A DNA stretch of 64,000 bases from Micromonospora andamanensis (lineage in GTDB: Bacteria > Actinomycetota > Actinomycetes > Mycobacteriales > Micromonosporaceae). The notes under the pieces are model-generated. The model was not told the DNA's origin and made no database searches. It saw only the letters and a list, made by a program, of their open reading frames with translations. The stretch spans positions 1-64,000 of the forward strand of contig NZ_BOOZ01000009.1 of NCBI RefSeq assembly GCF_016863495.1, read 5' to 3'. Shown here in pieces: positions 18,479-26,676 of the stretch (positions are counted from its first letter, which is position 1; each line of letters begins with the position of its first letter). Made by a program: the position numbers and the translations under genes.

Positions 18479-19279
18479 ATGCTCACCCGCTCGGCAACCG
18501 CCGCCGCACTGATCGCCGCTGGTGTCGCACTGACCCCCGGCCCGGTGCTCGCCGCGCCAACCCCCACCCCCACCCCCACCCCCACCCCCGGAGCCGTCAC
18601 TGTCACCAAGGCCGGCACCTCGTACCTGAGTGCCACCCCGGTCGCCGCCGGACAGCCCGTCCGGGTCGCCGCCTCGACAGGTGAATTCCTCTACTGGTCC
18701 TTCCCGGCCGCCGCAGGCGAGATCCACGAGATCACCGCGACGGTCACCCTCGCGCAGAACCGCAGCGGTCGCTCCACCTGGACCGTGGAGGTCTTCGACG
18801 GGCTGCGTCGCCGGCAGGCGTGCACGGCCGGCGCGCAGACGCCCACCGCCGACGCCTCGGCGCGTACCGTCGGCATCGGCTGCACCCTGCGGCGGGTACG
18901 TCCGTGGGCCGAACCATGGTCCGGTGACCCGCTGCCCGGCACCTACTACGTACGCCTGGCCGTGGTCGACGTGCCGGAGACCGACCTCGGCCTGCCGATC
19001 GACGTGGACCTGCTGGTCTCGACCACCGACGACGCCGGCAGCTCGGCTGACGACGGCAGGTTGGAGGCGGCGCTGGTGCCCCCGACGAGCGCCGGCTCGA
19101 TCCTGGCCGCCGAACCGACAGTCGCGCCACAGGGCGACGACGACGGCTGGAATCTGAGCCTCACCGGCTGGCTGCCCGAGGCCGGTTCCCGTTGGATCTG
19201 GACCACGGCCGGCGGGATGCTGGCCGCGGTCGCGGGCGTTGTCGGATTCGCCCTCACCCGGCGCCCCTCCACCAGGTGA
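18479..19279 (+). CDS. Exported protein with C-terminal membrane anchor, partner of the VWA protein
   Basis: A 266-residue protein, unrecognised beyond its topology. It has a signal peptide (MLTRSATAAALIAAGVALTPGPVLAA), a Pro-Thr dipeptide repeat just after cleavage, a beta-rich extracytoplasmic domain with two cysteines, and a C-terminal helix (MLAAVAGVVGFAL) followed by Arg residues. It is co-transcribed with the upstream VWA gene (three-base gap), suggesting the two act together at the cell surface. Terminated by a 14-base-pair hairpin. Confidence 0.7.
   Translation: MLTRSATAAALIAAGVALTPGPVLAAPTPTPTPTPTPGAVTVTKAGTSYLSATPVAAGQPVRVAASTGEFLYWSFPAAAGEIHEITATVTLAQNRSGRSTWTVEVFDGLRRRQACTAGAQTPTADASARTVGIGCTLRRVRPWAEPWSGDPLPGTYYVRLAVVDVPETDLGLPIDVDLLVSTTDDAGSSADDGRLEAALVPPTSAGSILAAEPTVAPQGDDDGWNLSLTGWLPEAGSRWIWTTAGGMLAAVAGVVGFALTRRPSTR
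18560..18589 (+). repeat. Tandem ACCCCC hexamer repeat encoding (Pro-Thr)n
   Basis: Five exact copies of the hexamer ACCCCC inside the exported-protein gene, encoding a Pro-Thr repeat directly after the signal peptide. In-frame, so length changes by slippage would not break the gene. Thr in such stretches could be an O-mannosylation target of the mannosyltransferase encoded at 13897 (inference). Confidence 0.8.
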
Positions 19280-19282
19280 GCC

Positions 19283-19326
19283 CCGCCGGCAGGTCGTGTC
19301 GAGGTGCCCACCCGACCTGCCGGCGG
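19283..19326 (+). terminator. Hairpin terminator after VWA operon
   Basis: Perfect 14-base arms (CCGCCGGCAGGTCG / CGACCTGCCGGCGG) around a 16-base loop, starting four bases after the stop codon. Confidence 0.75.
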
Positions 19327-19369
19327 TCCTGCCGTCGAGCCATCGCTGGAAACGAGTGGTGGGTGAGGT

Positions 19370-19399
19370 GGTGCCCGGGCGGCGGACCGCCCGGGCACC
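19370..19399 (-). terminator. Hairpin terminator after the DUF305 gene
   Basis: Perfect 13-base arms (GGTGCCCGGGCGG / CCGCCCGGGCACC) with a 4-base loop, nine bases beyond the stop codon of the leftward DUF305 gene. With the preceding hairpin it insulates two convergent operons. Confidence 0.75.
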
Positions 19400-19407
19400 G
19401 GACGGCG

Positions 19408-20037
19408 TCACAGCCGGGTGAGAACCTTCCTCATCGTGTCGATCTCGGCCTGCTGCGTGGTGGCGATCCGCTGCGCCAGCGCTGTGGCGTCCGGGTTGAC
19501 GCCCTGGGCGGCTTCCTCCTCAGCCATCGTGATGGCCCCCTCGTGATGGGCGATCATCATGGTGAGGAACTGCCTGTCGAACTCCGTGCCGGAGGCAGCC
19601 GCGAGCTTGGCCATGTCGGCCTCGGACATCATGCCCGGCATCTCGTGGTCCATCTCCGGCATGCCGTGCCGGCCACCGCTGGCCATCGGCATCGGTGCGC
19701 CCCACGACGTGAGCCAGCCCCGCATCTGGGCGATCTCCGGCGCCTGGGCGTCCTTGATCTGCGTGGCGAGCTGCTTCACCTCCGGGTCGGAGGCACGGGT
19801 GGCGGCGAGGTCGGACATCTCGACCGCCTGCTCGTGGTGCGGGATCATCATCTGCGCGAACATCACGTCGGCCGCGTTGCTGGTGGCGGCATCTCCGCTG
19901 AACGCGCTGGCCGACGGGCTGCCCGGCATGTTGTGGCCGGCGCTCGTCGAATTGTCGGCGGCACAGCCGGCGAGACCGATCGCCACGGTGAGGCTCACGC
20001 CGACCCAGACGGCACGGCGTGGACAGGTGCGATTCAT
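19408..20037 (-). CDS. DUF305 family lipoprotein
   Basis: A 209-residue exported lipoprotein. The signal peptide carries the lipobox IGLAGCA. The mature part has the DUF305 ferritin-like pattern twice: MFAQMMIPHHEQAVEMSDLA and FLTMMIAHHEGAITMAEEEA, each with the HHE motif, joined by a Met/His-rich linker (HGMPEMDHEMPGMM) that suggests copper binding. Family members occur with copper-handling genes; the biochemical role is not settled. The upstream gene encodes a DUF6153-like protein, a frequent partner. The start chosen is MNRTCPRRA, directly before the hydrophobic core. Confidence 0.85.
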   Translation of the reverse strand: MNRTCPRRAVWVGVSLTVAIGLAGCAADNSTSAGHNMPGSPSASAFSGDAATSNAADVMFAQMMIPHHEQAVEMSDLAATRASDPEVKQLATQIKDAQAPEIAQMRGWLTSWGAPMPMASGGRHGMPEMDHEMPGMMSEADMAKLAAASGTEFDRQFLTMMIAHHEGAITMAEEEAAQGVNPDATALAQRIATTQQAEIDTMRKVLTRL

Positions 20038-20116
20038 GGTTGACAGGGCCTTTCCAGATTCGGTGGACCGGAAACGAGTCGGCGCGGTCACCCATCCGGG
20101 TGCCCGCGTGTCGCTC

Positions 20117-20542
20117 CTATGTCCGCAGCACCGACACCGAGGCCGTGGTCAGACCGATCATGGGAAACGCCGGCGGGGCACGGCCGCCCCGGGCCCGGGT
20201 GAGCCGGCGATCCGGCGGTCGCACGCTGCGCGTACGCCTGAGGTGATGGGCGGCGAGCACGGCGGCGAGTGCCAGGCCGGCGGCGATGGCCAGGCAGACC
20301 GACCAGCCTGAGGGATGACCGTGCCCCGGCTCCTCCGTGGTCTGGGCGGCCGGTGCCACACACCGCTCGTCGTGGCAGCCGTCCAGGTGAGCTGACGAGA
20401 TCGGTGCGGCATGGCCGCCGTGGCCGGCCGTGCCGAGGACGGGATCATGACCCAGGCTGTGCATCGCGGCCAACCCGAACAGGGTGCAGGCCAGCAGCAC
20501 GAACCGGAGCCATCGCCCGGTGGTGGCCGCTTCGCCTCGCAC
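20117..20542 (-). CDS. DUF6153-like small membrane protein
   Basis: A 141-residue protein with an N-terminal hydrophobic segment (WLRFVLLACTLFGLAAMHSLGH), a His/Cys-rich loop (GHDPVLGTAGHGGHA, CHDERCVAP) and a second membrane segment (SVCLAIAAGLALAAVLAAHHL). The pattern fits the DUF6153 group found beside DUF305 genes in actinomycetes. Its His and Cys residues hint at metal handling, but no function is established. It lies 79 bases upstream of the DUF305 gene on the same strand. Confidence 0.6.
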   Translation of the reverse strand: MRGEAATTGRWLRFVLLACTLFGLAAMHSLGHDPVLGTAGHGGHAAPISSAHLDGCHDERCVAPAAQTTEEPGHGHPSGWSVCLAIAAGLALAAVLAAHHLRRTRSVRPPDRRLTRARGGRAPPAFPMIGLTTASVSVLRT

Positions 20543-20595
20543 CCGACCACGGTATCGCGGGGCAGACCACCCAGGGCCGCGATCCCATCCGCCAG

Positions 20596-23019
20596 CTATC
20601 CGCCGGATCTGAGCTGGCGGGTGATCGACGCGTCGGTGATCTCGGCGTCCTTCGCCAGCAGCAACGCCTTGCTGAGGATGACCGCGAGCATGCCGTCCCC
20701 CTCGAACGGCAGGAACTGCTGTTCGCCCGCCCGGCCGGTGCTGCGGTCCGGCACGATGCAGAGGTATTCGTCGTTCGGGCTCATCAGGATGTTCCCCGAC
20801 CCCAGGTGGATCCGGTACGTGCGCAGGTCACCGTCGACCACCAGGAAGCGGCCGTCGAGGCGGGCCCGCTGCCCCACCGCCAGCCGGGGCAGCAGCCGGG
20901 CCAGCAGTTCCCGCCGGGTCTCGGCGGTCGCGGACAACTCCCCGAAGCTGTACGACGACCAGTAGTCCCGGAACCGGCCCTGTGGCCCGCCGTCCGACCA
21001 GGTCGGGTCGTTGCCGACGCTGTCCACCCCGACGAAGAGATCGACGTCCCGCATGATCTCGCTGAACACCAGTGGCGGGATCCGGTCGAGCGGCAACGGG
21101 TCGCCCGGTCGGGCGTCCGACCACGGCGATGCCGAATAGCCGCCCCCGGAGGCGTGCGACCAGTTCTGCGCGGCGGCGATCGGGTAGAAGCGCACCTGGT
21201 CGGTGACGAGCCGCAGGTAGGAGCCGCTGTCGGTGGTGTCGGTGTCCCACTCGTCGCCGACCCCTTCCACCCAGTACTCGGCCCGCAGCCCCCACCCGGG
21301 CAGTTCCCGGAAGGTCGGCGGATAGGAGTCGTCGACCATCAGCCGAAGCCGGTCCGTCCAGCCCCGGATCGCGCTCAGGGCGTGGAACTGGTGCTGCCGC
21401 AGGATGTGCCCGGCGAACCGGTTGGAGTACGTACCGGTGTTCTCCTCAGCCGGCGTGAGCAGGTAGACCTCTCGATGTGCCTGCTTGAACGGCTGGACGA
21501 TCCGGTGCCGCTCCAACCAGTCCCGCCAACCGACCACCTCCGGCACCGGCCGACCGATCGGGTGCCAGATGCGCACCTCGGCATCGTCGCCAGCGGCCAC
21601 GGGGGTGTCGTCGACTGTGCACAGTGCGTCGTCGGCCCAACCGCAGGGCACCCCGTCGACAAGCCACAGCAGCCGGCGGGCCAGCGCGCCGACCACCGGG
21701 TGATCCAGGTAACGCTGCCGCCAGGCGGCAAAGGTCCAGGTGCGCTGGGCCAGGAAGAGCCGGTCCAGCCGGGCCACCTGGGCGGCCAGCATGCCGGTGA
21801 TCTCCTTGGCCAGGCTCTTCAGGTCGGCCAGCTCCGCCGCGTGCTCCCGGCGTACCGCCGCTGGCGGGCTCTTCACCTGCCGGCCAGACTCCGTGAACCA
21901 GGTAAGCGCGACGCTTGTGGACACCAGCGACAGCTCGACCCGGCAGCCGCCCAGGGACACCTCGTGCCGGCCCACCCCGGTCAGACCGTAGTCCGGAACT
22001 GCCAGTTCCTCGATCTCGTCCCGGCTGATGCCGAGGGTGGCGGCGCGAGCGTCGAGCGCCTTGTCGATCTCCTTGCGGGTGCCCTTGTAGGTGACCCGGG
22101 CCGACAGCCGGGCCAGCTGCGCCAGCGCTGGCTCGCCGTCGAGCCGCCCGAGCACCCCGACCGCGGCGTTGGCGACCTTCGGGCAGGCCGGACCGACGCC
22201 GGGCAGGCGACGCAGCATCGCCTCGACCAGACCGCCGATGCGGCGCACCTGCTCCGGGGTCGGGCCGGTCCGCTCGACCAACCAGAGCAGGCCGCGCAGC
22301 AGGTCGGCGTTCATCGAACTCGGCTGCTGGTGCGGGGCGCGGGTGGCGGTGGTGAGCCACCCGTCGAAGAGCTGCCCGGCCTCGCTCGGGTCGACCTCGG
22401 CGAGCAGCCGGGTCGCCTCGGTCGACCAGCCGGCCGTCGGGCGAGGTGTGGTGGCGGTGCTGGCGTGGGCGACCAACTGTCGCCACGCCCGATCGAGTGT
22501 GGGCAGCTCGGTGAGGATCTGCCGGGCCCAGGGGTCCTCCGGGTCAAGACGCGGCCCGGCCAGTTCGGCGATGAACTGCCGCAGCCGCTGGCTCTCGTCG
22601 GACCTGTCGACCAGCACCTCCATCAGGTCGGCGGAGATCGGGCCGGTGGCGGCCAGGCCCCGGGCCACTGTCTCCAACGCGGTCGGCGACAACGCGTACG
22701 GCTCCTCGACGGCGAACGCGGCGAGATCCTGAAGCTGCTCCGGCGCCAGATCGGTGGGGAGCCGGCGAGCCAGCTGCCCGATCAGGTCGCGCGGCGGCCA
22801 GGCACGAACCTGGTCCTGCCGGACGAGGGCGGCCATCGCCTGCACGAGACGCGCCACGTCCGAACGGGACAGCGCGCGCAGCGCGGCGCGTACCTCCGGG
22901 TTGTCGCGGCAGAGCCGGGCGTGCGTGTACAGATGGACGGCCAGGCTGGCCGGGTCTTTCGCGGCGACCAGGTCGCGGGCCCGGTCCGCGTACCAGACGG
23001 TGTCGGTGGTGGTGGTCAT
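20596..23019 (-). CDS. DUF4132 domain-containing protein
   Basis: An 807-residue soluble protein. The first 400 residues are alpha-helical, and the C-terminal 350 residues contain the DUF4132 hallmark VQPFKQAHREVYLLTPAE followed by the YSNRFAGHIL block and the DVDLFVGVDSVGNDP block. Biochemical function is unknown; the domain is often found with WGR domains or MoxR-type ATPase systems. It starts MTTTTDTVWYADRAR, with its ATG overlapping the stop of the upstream 131-residue gene (TGATG), so the two are translationally coupled. Confidence 0.8.
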   Translation of the reverse strand: MTTTTDTVWYADRARDLVAAKDPASLAVHLYTHARLCRDNPEVRAALRALSRSDVARLVQAMAALVRQDQVRAWPPRDLIGQLARRLPTDLAPEQLQDLAAFAVEEPYALSPTALETVARGLAATGPISADLMEVLVDRSDESQRLRQFIAELAGPRLDPEDPWARQILTELPTLDRAWRQLVAHASTATTPRPTAGWSTEATRLLAEVDPSEAGQLFDGWLTTATRAPHQQPSSMNADLLRGLLWLVERTGPTPEQVRRIGGLVEAMLRRLPGVGPACPKVANAAVGVLGRLDGEPALAQLARLSARVTYKGTRKEIDKALDARAATLGISRDEIEELAVPDYGLTGVGRHEVSLGGCRVELSLVSTSVALTWFTESGRQVKSPPAAVRREHAAELADLKSLAKEITGMLAAQVARLDRLFLAQRTWTFAAWRQRYLDHPVVGALARRLLWLVDGVPCGWADDALCTVDDTPVAAGDDAEVRIWHPIGRPVPEVVGWRDWLERHRIVQPFKQAHREVYLLTPAEENTGTYSNRFAGHILRQHQFHALSAIRGWTDRLRLMVDDSYPPTFRELPGWGLRAEYWVEGVGDEWDTDTTDSGSYLRLVTDQVRFYPIAAAQNWSHASGGGYSASPWSDARPGDPLPLDRIPPLVFSEIMRDVDLFVGVDSVGNDPTWSDGGPQGRFRDYWSSYSFGELSATAETRRELLARLLPRLAVGQRARLDGRFLVVDGDLRTYRIHLGSGNILMSPNDEYLCIVPDRSTGRAGEQQFLPFEGDGMLAVILSKALLLAKDAEITDASITRQLRSGG

Positions 23020-23414
23020 CAGCCACCGACCAGCGGGACGAGCTTGAGGAAGGTGACAGCCGTGTCGCGGCGCAGGTCGACCTCGTCGTCCAGCTCCTCG
23101 ATCTGCCGGTCGCCGACAAGCACCACGAACCCGTTGCTGCCGAACGCCTTCTCGGCGAGGGCGACCTGCCGCTGCGGGTCGACCCGACGGCGGGGCCGCT
23201 CGCCCTGCTCGCCGTTGAGGGCACGCTCGGTCGAGGTGGGCTGCACAAGTGACCGACGTGGCTCCGGGCTGGCCGCGTTGTGCTCGACCACCTCCTGGTG
23301 GATCCGCCGCCGGATCAGTTCGCGGAGCGTCAACCGCTCCTCGAAGATCTGCAAGGCCCACGCGGGAGTCCGCGTACCCGCAGTGCTCTCATCCACAAAG
23401 GTCACCGTCGCCAT
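23019..23414 (-). CDS. Hypothetical protein coupled to the DUF4132 gene
   Basis: A 131-residue protein starting MATVTFVDESTAGTRTPAW. The N-terminal third contains a helical segment rich in Arg/Glu (FEERLTLRELIRRRIHQEVVEHN), the middle is low-complexity, and the end reads FVVLVGDRQIEELDDEVDLR then TFLKLVPLVGG. This C-terminal part resembles a small ubiquitin-like or sulphur-carrier-like strand pattern, ending in Gly-Gly; that resemblance is only suggestive. Overlaps the DUF4132 start, so the two products are probably made in fixed ratio. Confidence 0.6.
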   Translation of the reverse strand: MATVTFVDESTAGTRTPAWALQIFEERLTLRELIRRRIHQEVVEHNAASPEPRRSLVQPTSTERALNGEQGERPRRRVDPQRQVALAEKAFGSNGFVVLVGDRQIEELDDEVDLRRDTAVTFLKLVPLVGG

Positions 23415-23473
23415 GGCGCGGAAGTCTAGGTACGCCCCCCGACATCCGACCCGCTGCCGGCCCGGGCTGCCGC

Positions 23474-24922
23474 TCAGTCCAGGGCGAAGGTGGCCGAGGC
23501 CCGTCCGGCCGCGTCCGGTACCGCCTCCAGGTAGAGCAGGCCGTCGCGGTGGCGGACGTACTGGCCGGGGAAGTTCACCGACTCCAGCGACACCTTCGCC
23601 GCGTCCGCGAGCCCGGCCCGCCGGGTGAACGTGGCGTCCTGCCGGAAGAGGTTCGAGCCATCGTTGCGTTCCACCCAGACCTGATGGTTGCGGTGCCGCA
23701 GGAAGTAGCCGGGGTAGTTCGTCGACTCCAGCGAGATCGCCGAGGAGTTCGACAGGCCGGCGACGATCCGGAACTGCGAGTCGGCCAGGTTCGTCACGTT
23801 CGGCTCCAGCCGGACCCGGAACTCCCAGTGCCGCAGGTAGCGGTCGGGCAGGTCGTGGGCGCGCAGCCGGACCGGCGTCAGGCCGTCCGGCACCGGTACG
23901 CCGAAGTTCGGCGTACCGTCGGCGTTCCAGTAGACCCGCTGGACCCGGGTCCGCCGGTTCGGGTCGCTCAGCGGGTCGTATCCGTTGCCGAGGTACCGCT
24001 CGTAGTTGCGGGAGTGGTAGACGATCACGTCGCTGCCGTCCTCGGCGACGGTGAACGAGTTGTGCCCCGGTCCGTACTGACCGGTCCGGCTGTCACTGGC
24101 CAGCACCGGCGTCGCGCGCTTGCTCCACGATGCCGGGTTCAGCAGATCGCTGCCGGCAGCGGCGGTGAGCAGGCCGACCGCGTAACTGGCGTCGGTGGCG
24201 CTGGCCGAGTAGGTCATGAAGACCCGGCCGTTGCGGATGAGCACCGCCGGTCCCTCGTTCACCCGGTAACCGCGGGTCTCCCAGGGGTACGTCGGGGTGG
24301 CGATGAAGGTCGGCGTGCCCGCGTACGTCCAGGGGTTGACGGCACGGGCGAGGTAGATGTTCGAGTTGCTGCCGGCGTACTCCGCCCAGGCCAGGTAGCG
24401 CTGGCCCTGGTGCATGAATGTGGTGGCGTCGAGGGAGAAACTGTTGCGCGCCGGCTGGAGCTGGCCCCGCTCCACCCACGGGCCGTCGAGCGGGTTGGCG
24501 GCGCTGCTCTCCAGCACGTACGGCCGGATGGCCCAGATGTCGTCGGTACGGCCGGCGGCGAAGTAGACGTACCACCGGCCGTCGATGAAGTGGATCTCCG
24601 GAGCCCAGATGTGCGCGCCCATCTCACCGCTGCTGTGCCGGCGCCAGATCACCCGCTCGGGTGCGGTGGCGAGGCCCTGGAGGGTGGTGGCGCGACGCAG
24701 CACGATCCGGTCGTACTCGGGCACCGTGGCGGTGAAGTAGTAGTAGCCGTCGGTGTGCCGGTGGATGTGCGGGTCGGCGCGCTGCTCGGCCAGCGGGTTG
24801 GTGAAGGTGACGGCGGCGGCCTGCGCTGGGGCGGCCGGTCCCACCAGGACACCTGCCGCAGTGGTCAGCAGGACGGCGGTCGCCGCCACCCAGCCGCGAC
24901 ACCTGAGCTGCCGACGCGCCAT
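23474..24922 (-). CDS. Secreted GH43 alpha-L-arabinofuranosidase with C-terminal AbfB (CBM42) domain
   Basis: A 482-residue exported glycoside hydrolase that should release L-arabinose from plant arabinan or arabinoxylan. Seen: a long signal peptide (MARRQLRCRGWVAATAVLL, ending APAQAAA), the five-bladed propeller of family 43 with the catalytic base Asp in RADPHIHRHTDG, a further Asp-containing SLDATTF segment and the acid Glu in YRVNEGPAVL. The last 150 residues form a beta-trefoil AbfB arabinose-binding domain with repeats SLESTNYPGYFLRHRN and SLESVNFPGQYVRHRD. A LacI-type operator-like sequence lies upstream, fitting sugar induction. Confidence 0.9.
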   Translation of the reverse strand: MARRQLRCRGWVAATAVLLTTAAGVLVGPAAPAQAAAVTFTNPLAEQRADPHIHRHTDGYYYFTATVPEYDRIVLRRATTLQGLATAPERVIWRRHSSGEMGAHIWAPEIHFIDGRWYVYFAAGRTDDIWAIRPYVLESSAANPLDGPWVERGQLQPARNSFSLDATTFMHQGQRYLAWAEYAGSNSNIYLARAVNPWTYAGTPTFIATPTYPWETRGYRVNEGPAVLIRNGRVFMTYSASATDASYAVGLLTAAAGSDLLNPASWSKRATPVLASDSRTGQYGPGHNSFTVAEDGSDVIVYHSRNYERYLGNGYDPLSDPNRRTRVQRVYWNADGTPNFGVPVPDGLTPVRLRAHDLPDRYLRHWEFRVRLEPNVTNLADSQFRIVAGLSNSSAISLESTNYPGYFLRHRNHQVWVERNDGSNLFRQDATFTRRAGLADAAKVSLESVNFPGQYVRHRDGLLYLEAVPDAAGRASATFALD

Positions 24923-25010
24923 CGCCTTCGCCCTTTCGCCAACTGCGAGCCGGCCATCCGGGGGCGGGCACGGTCCCCGTCCGACCGTGCCCGCCGTGCC
25001 CGCTACCTCA

Positions 25011-25026
25011 TTGATAGCGTTAACAT
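25011..25026. promoter_or_regulatory. LacI-family operator-like sequence upstream of GH43 gene
   Basis: The imperfect palindrome TGATAGCGTTAACA, about 90 bases upstream of the GH43 start, matches the style of actinomycete LacI-family operators with a central CG and T/A-rich arms; six of eight arm positions are symmetric. No regulator gene is adjacent. The rest of the 314-base gap between the GH43 start and the pentapeptide gene shows no gene that I can support. Confidence 0.5.
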
Positions 25027-25236
25027 TCACTCCCCGTCAAGAGACCGACATCTATCGGACGCCTGGCCGCAACACTCCACCGCCCAGCGCAGGCAGCCCG
25101 GATCACAGCCCGGCCCGCGGGAGCGGGGCAACCTCGTCGGGTGAGCAGGGTCGCTCGATTCCGCAGACCCGAGCTTGCCGCACCGGCGGGCAACGGACGG
25201 CAACGACGCCGCCACCGCCGGTGGGTCAAATCCGGG

Positions 25237-26253
25237 CTAGTTCCAGGTGATTGTCGAACACTCCGCAAGGCGCCATGCACCAGCGGGCGGCGGTTCGACG
25301 CCTGCGGGGAGTTTCGTTTCGGCATCGGTGACGGCGCACTGCAGCTGGCTTGATGAAAGGTCTGTCACGCCGCGCAGATCGGCACCCGAAAGATCCGCCT
25401 GCCAGAGTGATGCTCCGAACAGAGCAGCGTTACGCATACTTGCTCCCGAGAGATCGGTGACGTGGAGGATGGAATGGGAAAGATTGGCGTTGTCAAGCTT
25501 GGCCCACTCCAGCTTCGTGCCCCGCAGACTGGCGCTCGCCACCCGCGCCTCGCGTAGATCCACACCCCGCAGGTCAGCCCCATCGAGAGTGATGCCGTCG
25601 ATCCGGGCCCCCCGGAGATAGGTGTCCGGAAGCTCCAAACCGTCTCCACTGCGCTGGTTGTTCGCCAGCCCTTCCGACGTCAACACCGCCCGGTCGTCCT
25701 CTTCGGAGTTTCTCCTGGCGAGAACTGTCAACGCAGCCTGGATGTCGATCGGCAACCGGACGCGGTCCGATCGGTTCACAGCTCGGCTGGTCGACGCCAG
25801 CGCCGCATCGGGCCCAGGGACGGCCGGCAGCGGAGAATTCAACCTGACGAATCCGGCAATTATCTCGATCGTCGCCGGCTGGTCGGATGGCGAGTTCCGC
25901 ATCAACTGCTCAAGCGCATAGATGGCACCCACCCGGAGCAGGAGCTTCTCACGCCCAGGTTCGTTGAGTTGCCGAACCGCGTCGTTGTACCTGTCGCTGG
26001 CCTGCCCCTTGAGCGCCACATCGAGCTGCGCACGGTCCGCCTCACTACTGAGATACAGTCCGACCGCGACCACGAAGACCGACAGGATGCTACCGACGGC
26101 GATCAGGCGCTGCCAGGGATCCGGCCTGATTTCCACGGGCGGATAATCCCGGTCCCGAGCATGGCGTTTTCCGCGACCCTGGCCAAGGCCTGGACTTCCG
26201 CCCGACCCGCCAGCCCTCGCCCTCTTCCCCACGTGTTTCTTGCGGAGGACCAC
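25237..26253 (-). CDS. Membrane-anchored pentapeptide-repeat protein
   Basis: A 338-residue protein. It has a basic N-terminal tail, one membrane segment (LIAVGSILSVFVVAVGLYLSS, about residues 50-70), a helical linker resembling the YNDAVRQLNE...IYALEQLM region of bacterial pentapeptide proteins, then about 16 pentapeptide repeats of the A(D/N)LXX type, such as GADLRGVDLREARVASASLR, forming a right-handed beta-helix. Such proteins are usually of unknown function. The start is taken as the GTG at 26253, six bases after GAGGGG, in preference to a TTG two codons upstream. Base composition is slightly lower in GC than its neighbours. Confidence 0.8.
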   Translation of the reverse strand: MVLRKKHVGKRARAGGSGGSPGLGQGRGKRHARDRDYPPVEIRPDPWQRLIAVGSILSVFVVAVGLYLSSEADRAQLDVALKGQASDRYNDAVRQLNEPGREKLLLRVGAIYALEQLMRNSPSDQPATIEIIAGFVRLNSPLPAVPGPDAALASTSRAVNRSDRVRLPIDIQAALTVLARRNSEEDDRAVLTSEGLANNQRSGDGLELPDTYLRGARIDGITLDGADLRGVDLREARVASASLRGTKLEWAKLDNANLSHSILHVTDLSGASMRNAALFGASLWQADLSGADLRGVTDLSSSQLQCAVTDAETKLPAGVEPPPAGAWRLAECSTITWN

Positions 26254-26676
26254 TCTCAACCCCTCGACGCGGCCACGAGATCAACGGAGCTAACCATCAC
26301 CTGAACGGAATCGGCGCCTGGTCGCAGCTGCAAGATACGACGCAGTGATGATCGCTTTTCGAATCGATCCTGGTTCGGTCGAGTCGGATTGTGGACATGC
26401 GCCGACAGCGCCACCCACGAAGCACCCCGACCGAACCGGTGACGTCACCCCGCACCGATCGACAGCAGGAAACCGCAGCCGCACCCGCGCCGGGGGACCA
26501 CCGACCTCCGCGACAGCCGCTACGCTGTGGCCCTCAGTCACGCCGGTCCGAAGTGGTCTCAAGGCACGACGACCGCGCAGTGACCGCCGCGCGTCCACCC
26601 CACCGACAACAGGATCTCGAAGGGGTGGCTGCCGTGGGTGAGAAAAGTGTCGGCGAACTCTGGCATCGTCGGAACC
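26254..26676. other. 423-base intergenic region, left flank of the biosynthetic cluster
   Basis: No supported gene. Open frames on both strands here have arginine- and proline-rich translations with no family features and no convincing ribosome site. It lies between the leftward pentapeptide gene and the rightward HTH-containing gene, so divergent promoters are expected, but I cannot point to clear -10/-35 boxes. Confidence 0.5.

Noticed and set aside
20269..23628. 1,119-codon plus-strand open frame opposite DUF4132
   Set aside because: Low-complexity Arg/Gln/Pro translation without motifs; the opposite frame has the DUF4132 blocks and coupled start.
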